Shown: piece by piece, positions 56,466 through 64,000 of the stretch
How the letters are laid out: each line of letters opens with the position of its first letter
Position numbering within the stretch: position 1 is the first letter of the stretch
Assembly (NCBI GenBank): GCA_947172415.1
Contig: OX359193.1
Coordinates: 3,838,501-3,902,500 of the forward strand
Direction: 5' to 3'
DNA: 64,000 nt
Source: Chondrosia reniformis
Taxonomy: Eukaryota; Porifera; Demospongiae; Chondrillida; Chondrillidae
Notes under the pieces: model-generated
What the model was told of the DNA's origin: nothing
The model's database searches: none
The model's input: only the letters and a program-made list of their open reading frames with translations
Made by a program: the position numbers and the translations under genes

Positions 56466-58608
56466 TTATTGTTTCTTCTTTGTTACTGAGTTAGCATGAC
56501 AAGTTGGACAAATCCACTTGCCCTTAGGTGCTTCTGTAATTTGCATGCAACTCCAATGGAACCATTTAATATTGCAGTTACGGTTTTCACAACCGATCAT
56601 ATCTCCACCCTTAGCTTCCTGGCAATAACACCATGTACCATCATCGTGATCATCTATTACGCCATGATGAATGCGAGGCTCGGTGTTTACAACATGCTCT
56701 CTTGTAAACCACTTTCCCAAGAGCTCTGGCAAAATGGCATAATGAAAAAGCTTTTTTGCCTTTTCAATCTTGATAGAAAATTCACCAGTGGCCATGGGTA
56801 AAATTCTCTCTATATGCAATTCACCTGAAGGTGACCACACAACAAAGTCACAGTACTTTCTCTCAGTGACCATCATCTGTAATTGGCATTGGTAAAAATA
56901 GGGATGTTCGGGCCTCAATCTTAGGCCATTAGCAGTTTCAAGAAGACAGAAAGTTGCCTTGTCCTTTGCCGTCTCACTGAGGGATGTAGATCTAGCACAG
57001 TAGGGGCACTTTACTTCAAGCACACCAGCTCCACAGCAAGTACATTCCAAGAATGAATCTGGTGATGCACCTAGATATGCATCAGATGTGGATATGACAA
57101 ATCCTGCAGGAGAAATCTTCAGGTCCTTGTGGGAATCTAAAGTTCTCAACTTGTAAGATTCTATGGCCTCCTTTTCATGATCACATCCATATTTTGTGGC
57201 TGATGTAACAAAATTTACAGTCTCTGGATAGCATATAGCTCTTACCAAAGATATGGCTGGCTTATGAGGATCTGTATGGACTGCCTGGTAAAACCTGGAT
57301 GCAGTGATCCTTCCACTCCTAAATTTCATCCATAGTCTATACAGTGCTTGTGTCCGTGTGAGCTCCTCAAGGTGCTTCTGTTGGTCCTTGGTCACCTCCA
57401 TTATGCCATACATACTCTGTCCCATGTTAACCAGTTCAACATAATTGCAATTTTTATTTTCAGGGGAGTAAACAGATTGCAGGGGAAGTGGCAGGTGGTC
57501 TGTTGACTTTGTAAATGTTTCATGGAAAGGTTCCTCCTCTAGAGAAAATAAAATTGGTAAAGCCTCTGTGCTTGTGTTGCATTTCTTAAAGAATTCTTCC
57601 AATTCCTTTTTGGTTAACTTCTGGATACCTGACAGTTGTATAATTGTAGTCGACACATTGGATTCTTCTGGATTATGGATACTCTTCATCTTCTTCTCTG
57701 CTGTGGTGAAATCAATATCTTCCAGTTGGAGATATGGAACATTTGTAATAGCAGCTGGTTCCAACCATTTGTTTTCTTTTGAGGTGGAGCTTACTTCATC
57801 CCGTCTTCTAACTTTGTATTCAATCCAATATAATAATGCACTAACATGTGAGCAGGTCTCTCCAAGGCCAGCCATACACGTGCAATGACCACATACCACA
57901 GTACCATTCTTATTAATTATCACCCAGGGTTTCAATGGAGGTGATGATAGTGAGAAACTATGGTTGACTTTCCCAATTACACAGCAAACATCTTTGTAGG
58001 GTTTCCACTTGTGTTGAATAACCCAACCTGCTGTGAAGTACTTGTAGCTTTGTAAAGATATATAATTTTTCACTTCCTCCAACGTCACAAAACTGGTTGT
58101 ATGGAGCAGGTACACAGTTATATCTGCATGGCTATACACAATTAAAATTGAGTGTTATTAATATATCAATAATTGCACTGGAACATTTTATTAATTTAAA
58201 TTTTATATAAAGAAATTTTGCAAGTCATGTATATATCTATTCTTATTGTTTTTAATTACTCCTCATAAAAAGTGAATAATTTATTAGTATTAGAATAAAT
58301 TATAAGGATGTAGATTAATCTATATAGTTGCTCTATATGTATATGCAAAATATATATCAAAACTATATAGCTTCATGGTTACAAAGTTCCAAGTTTAACA
58401 GACGATGTATAACTGAATAGCATTTGTTTCACGGAGGTGTTATTTCTTACCTAAGAGGTGGCAAAGATGATAAGTCTTCAGTTAAATCGCTATCCTTTAG
58501 TGTATATGGGTCCTGACCATCCAGCAGCTTCACTTTGGACAAGTATCGTCCCTTCTGTGCCTTGTCTAGCTTGAAATATTCGTCCGATCGTGGTAAATCT
58601 TCGGCCAT
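56466..58608 (-). CDS. SWIM-YqaJ-PHD nuclease of the ISL2EU-type element, two exons
   Basis: ATG at 58608 (MAEDLPRSDEYFKLDKAQKG) opens exon 58608-58451, which ends at a gtaagaa donor. Exon 58131-56466 follows a tgtatag acceptor in matching phase, giving about 607 residues without stops. Order: an N-terminal region, a SWIM finger CGHCTCMAGLGETCSHVSAL (about residue 138), a YqaJ exonuclease core with GRITASRFYQAV, KYGCDHEKEAIESY, YLGASPDSFLEC and GVLEVKCPYC (the D and E-x-K catalytic residues are present), and YQCQLQMMVTERKYCDF, then a C-terminal PHD finger (CYCQEAKGGDMIGCENRNC, WFHWSCMQI, WICPTC). YqaJ is the nuclease family of lambda exonuclease. It probably aids DNA processing in transposition. 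Its integrity suggests recent activity. Confidence 0.92.
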
Positions 58609-58645
58609 AACGTTTTACACTATACTATTACGAACGTTTTTGCCA

Positions 58646-58658
58646 CACGTGACGTCAC
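58646..58658. promoter_or_regulatory. E-box/CRE composite, right end of the ISL2EU-type element
   Basis: The same 13 bases, CACGTGACGTCAC, stand about 40 bases upstream of the nuclease ATG (58608, minus strand). The surrounding GTGTGGCAA (read from the right end) also recurs at the left end near 54846. Confidence 0.55.
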
Positions 58659-58703
58659 GAAGCTGTTACCGCCAAGTTCCCGCAAAAGACGTGCAAGTGC
58701 CCT

Positions 58704-59673
58704 ATATGCATATCATAGTGTATACTGTAGTACTCTATAATAGGGGTAACAATGAAAAAGTTGACCATCACCGATTTTTTTTCAAATTGGTGCAATGATT
58801 CAGCGTGGTGGGCTGAATGTAAAGGTGCTTTTGTTTCGAAATTGGAGACTCCTTGGTTGAGATATTACCGAAAAACCGCCTTTTCGCCGTCATTTAATTT
58901 TTAGTTATTTTACCATGGCTTAAAAGAAGCACAACCTTCAACCAAACTTTACACACAACTGCAAATTATATACATCTAATAAAACAGTCAAAAATGTTAA
59001 GAAAAGGCTCGCATAACTTTACCAGAGCACGTTTACCATAGGGCACCTTTACATTTCCACCATATTTTGCTGTCCTGCTTAGAAGTGAAAGCATAGAAAA
59101 AGATCATCCTAAGACATTCAGAGGCGATATTAAATTAGCTATTTGTAACTCGAATATGATGAGCTATCTCTCTCAAAAACCATCAAACTAGAAGCCATTT
59201 TGTCAATTATGGCAGATAAGGAAACTCACCGAATTTGTTCTATTTCGCTGACAATGCAAACCACAAATTTCTAAATCTACTGCTATGTTGAATATACAGT
59301 ATACAAAATACTGGCAAAACAGCATCTTTATGGTCTATGAATACAGCTGGTAGGTGTTCTGTCACGTGTGTAACTTTTAGTGTATGTAGTCAAATATATT
59401 CACTTAGATAGTCTCAGTTAGACCCTATATTGCGGTTTGGCTATATATTAGAGTATTAGAAGAGTACATTTATCTCTTATACTAACTCATTTACGCCATC
59501 AAGTCCCTTGAACACACTGCTGCATAACTGTGACCCATTAATTAGTGAACTATAGATAATTTCTTTCATTCCACTTCTCTTTATAGTTATTAGAGCTTGA
59601 TTTTAATGCATGCAAAGATTACACTGATAAGTGCTTCAAAATTAATCAAATTAAGCAGCTATGAACTTTATAG
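58704..59673. other. Non-coding interval with a short inverted repeat
   Basis: TGAATGTAAAGGTGC near 58815 pairs with GCACCTTTACATTTCCACC near 59043-59061, so 58810-59062 may be a small non-autonomous element. The rest to 59673 is AT-rich and I recognise nothing in it. Confidence 0.4.
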
Positions 59674-62444
59674 CTATATATAATCACCAATTAAGTCTCC
59701 AATAGAATAATCAACTAAAAGGTCAAAAAAACAATGCTCCTCTTCACCATATTTCAAATTTGTTGGTTTCCTCTTCATATGCCAATACCAAACCTTTAAA
59801 CCATTTATATTCTTTGCTAGTCCTATCAAAAAAGCGATGCCATACTTGTTTGCCAACTAAATCTAATATGGTAAAATCACAGGATTCTTGACCTAATGGA
59901 TTCTTTTCTAAAATTATTTTGTACTTTTCCACTAACTGATCCAAAGGAATTCTTTTTCTAGCTTTTGAAAAATAAAATTTTAATTCCTGCTTATATACAA
60001 CCTTTCTCAATTTAATTTGCACTCTGAGCAGTTCAATTTTTTTCTCATCTTCTCTGAAGCATTCAATTTCTCATCCATATTGATCCCTCTTAGTACCTGA
60101 TTAAGCACTTTCACATCATTAATTAGACAGGTATTCGATAAGTTGGTTATTGAAGTCTTCAATTTCTCGTCATGGTCTCTTTGCTTTTGAATGGCTTCTT
60201 TCATTGCCTTCTGCTTTTCTTCTTCAATTCTTCTTTTTTGTTGTCTGTAGCTCTCTTTGACGGATGCTTTGCTATTTACAGCTAAAGAAAAGATCTTTTG
60301 CTGTATATCATCAGTTTGGATATCGAGCCACTTCAGAGTGGAGTTTTTCTTTGCCTCTATCAAGTTTCTTTTGGTAAGTTGACTAACACTTGGCATATAG
60401 CTCTCCAACTAATCATTCAAACCTAAAATAGATTCACAGATATTGTTACTAGGTTTTATTTGCTTTAAAATAATTTTAATTTCTTCAGGTGGATCCCAAT
60501 ACTTTCCTCCAGGCAGGTAGTCTTTTGCATATGATTTGAGTTTGGACCTCATTGTAGCTGCTCCTTTAGATAGTTTTTCTTTTACTAATTCATTATAGTC
60601 AGTATCTTGGGTAAATAGGTATTTAAACAAAGATGTTCTTTGGTTTTATCCGATGGTTTAATTTGCTATTACCTTCATATAACCTACATTCAGAGGGAAA
60701 TACTTTTGTATTAGGATTGAATGCAATGCTAGGATCTTCTTCTATATACTCTAGAAAGCCATTTAATTCTAGATAATGTATATTCATATCAAATGCACTT
60801 TTTTCAATTCTTCTGACTTGGCCAGGTTTACCAGATCTGCAAAAACAAGTACAAACATTAATCCATCTGCCTTAATGTTAGCAATTAAGTTGGTATCTTG
60901 GAGTTTTTGATAGACGTCTTTTTCTAGGGAATTTTTTCTAAATTCAGTTAGGTATTCGGATGCTGCCTTTCTAAGGAATAATAGCCTTACTGCATTAGCT
61001 GCTGTGACAAAATATCTGCTTCCTACTTGTCTGTCTAGTGTAACAGACTTGCATTGCTCATAATAAACGCCATCTTCATTGTCTACTGATTTCATAGCAA
61101 TTGCTAAGTAGTTTGGGAAGGAAACTGCACCTATGCCATATTCAGGAACTCCCTTTACACCAAACAGCTTACAAAATTCATGTACAAGGGTATCTGTTTC
61201 GTTATATTGTCTTGAGGTAGCACCAACAATTTCACGCTCGATACCTTGCAAAAAGGCTTTGCGTAGATTCACTCCTAAATGCATGGCACAAACATTGCTC
61301 ACTAATTCTTGACCAGCTGGTAGTGAAGGTCTTCCAAATTTTATTGCATCTTCCTCACTTAATTTTTTAACTATATTATTGAATTTCTTCTGAGTTGAAG
61401 CACTGTCAGAAGTTGATGATGCCACAAGTGACCAGTTAATAGCTTTTGCATTAGTAACCCAAGTGCCTCTGCTGTTCTTCTTAGATGTTCTAATTCTTTA
61501 GAAATATCATTGGCTATTTGTTCAGCGGAGCCATTAGATACTTCATTTACTGATAAGACTAATCCATTAACTGCAGTTGCTGCTATCTTACGCTGTTTTA
61601 ATGTGGTTCCATCAGAGTTCAAATGTAGAGTAGTAAGATTTTCAGTTAGTTTAGTTGCCTTGTAGGTATCATTTATCACTTTTAGTTCTTCTCTTCTCAT
61701 GTACTGTGCACAACTTGCTTTAGGTAGAGATATCTTTTTTTCATCCAGATTAGTTAAGAAGTGAGAAAGTATTGTTTTAATATTTGTTTCAATTTTACCA
61801 GGGGGCATTCCATCGGCTAATAATTTATAATATAACTTTCGGAGTGCTGCAGAGTAAACACTTCCTGTCTTTGTTTGAAAAAGAAATTCATGATCATAGT
61901 CTGAAACAGAGGTTCTCTTTATTGAGAGCACTTTTTTCCTTATAGACCTTCTGTAATTTCTTCTCACATGCAGTAATTTTATTCTTTACATCACTTAGTG
62001 CTTTTCTTAACTCATCAATCTCTTTTTGAGATTTTAATAGTTTTTCTCCCATATTTTTCATTTCTTCTATATGTTTTATAGTGTCATTATACTCTACAGT
62101 AACTGCAACAGTTCCTTTAATTTTGTAATCCAGGGTGTCATGGACTTCCACATCTGAGGAAACCTGTTGTGAAATAAACCGGTGGGCATTATGTGGAATA
62201 AACATTCGTTGCTGTAGGTAAGGATCAATTGCAAGGTAAAATCTTCCTACTGCCGTCTTCCCAGCATTACGAGTAAAAGACCAATGATTTAAAAACCAAT
62301 GCAATTTCTTATAAAATTCCAAAGTTGGTGGCTTTATAAATGATAACACTGGCTGATCATTTTGGGCTCCAGTAAAGGCCTTTTTTAGCTCATTAATGGT
62401 ATACCCTTCCAACTGTACTACATGTGGAACTTGTTCAACCTTTT
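59674..62444 (-). pseudogene. TE-like protein of unknown family: coiled coil, conserved core, C-terminal Tudor-like segment
   Basis: Minus-strand pieces in order: 62444-61894 (KPPTLEFYKKLHWFLNHWSF, then a coiled coil near VKNKITACEKKLQKV); 61967-61371 (LLADGMPPGKIETNIKTILS, LHLNSDGTTLKQRKIAATAV, VNEVSNGSAEQIANDISKEL); 61425-60784 (ASSTSDSASTQKKF, VSNVCAMHLGVNLRKAFLQG, ETDTLVHEFCKLFGVKGVPE, LDRQVGSRYFVTAANAVRLL, ANIKADGLMFVLVFADLVNL); 60780-60630; 60630-60409 (LPGGKYWDPPEEIKIILKQI, NICESILGLND then TAG); 60408-60007 (RNLIEAKKNSTLKWLD, basic helix); 60022-59674 (LVGKQVWHRFFDR, WFKGLVLAYEEETNKFEI, a Tudor-like sheet). At least four frameshifts and two stops break it. SDGTT, VHEF and KADGLMF could hold catalytic acids, but no known nuclease signature is clear. 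Confidence 0.65.
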
Positions 62445-62725
62445 CTACAATGAAATAATCATGAAATTATTATTGTCATTAATTTTCCATGGATTAAGGG
62501 ATAAATAATACATATAAAAGGTGTATACTTATTAGTTTCCTGGTATATATTTGTAGACTACTTGTAAACTAGACTACTTTATGGCTTTAAGCAAAGTGCT
62601 AAAACTGGTAAATATACTAAATTTTTTGGCACCTTTAAAAGAGACTTAATCATTTTTAATTTAACCCATACTAAAAAGTTCCAGTTTGTTTATTTATTTA
62701 TTAAATTAATTATAGTATTAATTAC

Positions 62726-62898
62726 CTTGCTTATTGTTAACTTTTGGTTTCCAGAATTTTTCCAAATATTTGTCACGAGTTGGTTTATCCATTTTTTGAT
62801 GACTACTGCTCAATGGTGCTTCAATACGTTTTGTTGCTTGCAACAAGCGGATGGGTCGTTTCGATATTTGTATGTTGGGAACTTCTTCCTGAATAATT
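62726..62898 (-). pseudogene. Upstream exon of the unknown TE-like gene
   Basis: After a ttactctcag acceptor, 62898-62726 reads IIQEEVPNIQISKRPIRLLQ, ATKRIEAPLSSSHQKMDKPT and RDKYLEKFWKPKVNNKQ, ending at gtaatt. It joins in phase to the exon starting 62444 (EKVEQVPHVVQLEGYTINEL). The sequence further upstream (62995-62900) contains TYKQMIELLDEARREQVKSG in another frame, which may be one more exon or the same exon after a shift. Confidence 0.55.
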
Positions 62899-62993
62899 CT
62901 GAGAGTAAGTCTCCAAGGTAACCACCTGACTTCACTTGTTCCCTCCTTGCTTCATCCAAAAGTTCAATCATTTGTTTGTATGTTGGTGGACTG

Positions 62994-63287
62994 TCAATAT
63001 ATATACAGGCAAAACAAAGGCATTATGGATATACATGCTTTCAATTTAACCATTCCCTTACTATTGTTTGCTATAGCTGCTTGACTACGGAACACTGGAC
63101 CAGGGTTCCTTTCAATACCCCCAATGACTAGCAAAATGAAAAGACAAACAAGTCCAAGAAAATGTGCTAGTCTCTCCAGAAAATCAGAAATCCAGTTAAA
63201 ATCCAGGTGAAGCAAATAACCCTTCAAGAGCCTAGCTAAAGGTTGCCATCTGGCAATTGCAGCTCTCCAAGCAGCAAGGTCTATCAT
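62994..63287 (-). CDS. First exon of the TE-like gene with a 2A-like peptide
   Basis: ATG at 63287 opens MIDLAAWRAAIARWQPLARL, a hydrophobic stretch (FLGLVCLFILLVIG) and GGIERNPGP at 63122-63096, then VFRSQAAIANN. NPGP after an I-E-x pair is the 2A-like ribosome-skipping signature; the usual Asp before I/V-E is Gly here. 2A-like starts are known in sponge and sea urchin NLR proteins and in LINEs. A gtaagg donor after AANN (about 63060) would end the exon, but I could not find a phase-consistent join to the next piece. The frame as read runs to 62994. Confidence 0.6.
   Translation of the reverse strand: MIDLAAWRAAIARWQPLARLLKGYLLHLDFNWISDFLERLAHFLGLVCLFILLVIGGIERNPGPVFRSQAAIANNSKGMVKLKACISIMPLFCLYIY
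63096..63122 (-). other. 2A-like motif GGIERNPGP
   Basis: The nine residues follow a hydrophobic helix of about 15 residues, the usual context. The G for D change could lower skipping efficiency; that is inference from known 2A consensus D-(V/I)-E-x-N-P-G-P. Confidence 0.6.
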
Positions 63288-63751
63288 TCTCTAAATGTCC
63301 ACAGCATAGAATCATAGAATGTAGCTAGCTTGAAAGACTATCCGAAGCGTGTTACTTTTGAAAGTGACAAATTTAGGGCCTCTTCGAACGCCATTTTTAA
63401 ATTAAGTTTCAAATTCTCTCTATAAATAAGTAACTCGAGTTAGAAAGATTGGAGGTACTGCCGCCCCCTGCGATCGAATTACTTAGTCCCTTTGCAGTGC
63501 CTTTATACAGTCGTAGTCTTAACGATTATGGAGCCTTTAATATCCTAATCTGAATGTTAAAGTACGGTAGAAAACTTATTTTACAAATTTGGGATCTTTT
63601 CGGACACCATTTTTTAATTTAGAACTCTAGATTATATCGTCTATTCTGCTACTTTATTTTGAGTTTTCGTCCAAAAAAACTTTCAAAACAAATATTAACA
63701 AGAAAAAAGGGGCAATACAAGTTAAATAAAAACATTCAAAAATGAAGTTAA
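63288..63751. repeat. Copy of the left block of the foldback repeat (eroded)
   Basis: 63585-63751 (TTTTCGGACACCATTTTTTA, GAGTTTTCGTCCAAAAAAAC, AAGGGGCAATACAAGTTAAA) matches the block that precedes the hairpin in copies 1 and 4. 63288-63585 is non-coding, and a similar phrase (CCTCTTCGAACGCCATTTTT) occurs near 63382. Confidence 0.6.
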
Positions 63752-64000
63752 AAGTAGGGATGGCACTATAACAGTGATTGGCATATCTAGAAAAAGTAAC
63801 GAAACAAGAAAGTGATCACATGGTAAGGCTAACATTGCAGAAGTGGCATACTGAAGCTTAACTATACACATCCCTTCTATGTTTGGGCGCATCGATCCAT
63901 ACTTCTAGTATATCCATGATGCGCCCAAACATAGAAGTGATGTGTATAGTTAAGTTTCAGTATGCCACTTCTGCAATGTTAGCCTTACCATGTGATCACT
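63752..64000. repeat. Foldback/MITE-like repeat, copy 5 (cut by window end)
   Basis: Arms 63811-63895 and 63917-64000 are complementary over about 85 bp with few mismatches (for example AGTGATCACATGGTAAGGCT against AGCCTTACCATGTGATCACT). It is the most perfect hairpin of the family here. The outer terminal GGCACTATAACAGTGATTGG at the left would have its partner beyond the window. Confidence 0.88.

Larger units (their letters stand above)
54802..58703. mobile_element. ISL2EU/Harbinger-type DNA transposon with two convergent genes (3.9 kb)
   Basis: Perfect 15-bp inverted ends AGGGCACTTGCACGT (54802-54816; reverse complement 58689-58703) are flanked on both sides by AT, a possible 2-bp target duplication. 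Inside are a THAP-DDE transposase on the plus strand and a SWIM-YqaJ-PHD nuclease on the minus strand, tail to tail with 92 bases between stop codons. The pairing of a Harbinger-like DDE transposase with a YqaJ nuclease is the hallmark of ISL2EU (IS4EU) elements. Nuclease and catalytic domain are open; only the THAP part carries a frameshift. It is the youngest-looking TE in the window. Confidence 0.9.

Noticed and set aside
56466-58608. YqaJ nuclease as a phage or bacterial contaminant
   Set aside because: It has an intron with GT/AG ends, a PHD finger and a SWIM finger, and lies between transposon ends; this is the known eukaryotic ISL2EU arrangement.
63096-63122. 2A motif as evidence of an integrated picorna-like virus
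   Set aside because: No viral polymerase, helicase or capsid is nearby; 2A-like peptides are known in animal retroelements and NLR genes.

Overview
The window is eukaryotic and AT-rich, with small spliced exons, two conserved animal genes and a very dense load of transposable elements (TEs) in decay. The mix (Penelope, CR1-like, R2-like and DIRS-like retroelements, Ty3/gypsy, hAT, Tc1, pogo/Tigger, an ISL2EU-type element) with a calpain and a HEATR6-like gene suggests an invertebrate metazoan. My best guess is a marine demosponge such as Amphimedon; this is inference from gene and TE style, not a database match.

Layout. 1-4961: minus-strand Ty3/gypsy element with an LTR, a proline-tRNA-like primer site and a gag segment duplicated in direct repeat. 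5217-8065: LINE fragment interrupted by a Penelope-like element (PLE) with inverted ends, a GIY-YIG domain and a 14-bp target duplication. 8250-11404: nearly full CR1-like LINE (finger, APE endonuclease, RT). 11590-15365: two R2-like LINE remnants head to head around a (GAT)n microsatellite. 15296-18300: DIRS-like remnant. 19187-21180: foldback repeat and an RT scrap.

21798-36255 is a calpain gene (minus, 12 coding exons, about 657 residues, catalytic triad intact, two possible first exons). Its introns hold Tigger, Ty3/gypsy, Tc1 and hAT debris and a low-complexity proline-rich frame. 36725-43470 is a repeat cluster, including a 5.1-kb DNA transposon with an Ulp1-like ORF nested in an older foldback repeat. 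43463-51082 is a HEATR6-like gene (minus, 18 exons recovered), whose stop codon and poly(A) signal lie in a foldback arm.

51427-53430 is a ZNF862-like hAT remnant. 54802-58703 is a nearly intact two-gene ISL2EU/Harbinger-type transposon: a THAP-DDE transposase and a SWIM-YqaJ-PHD nuclease converge, and both ends carry an E-box/CRE composite. 59674-63287 is a decayed multi-exon TE-like gene of unknown family that starts with a 2A-like peptide. 63752-64000 is another foldback copy, cut by the window edge.

The two host genes look functional; nearly all other coding sequence is mobile-element derived and most copies have lost catalytic residues or frame. The exceptions are the YqaJ protein (open throughout) and the DDE transposase (one frameshift). 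Gene models were made by reading splice signals and checking phase by hand; no alignment was run.
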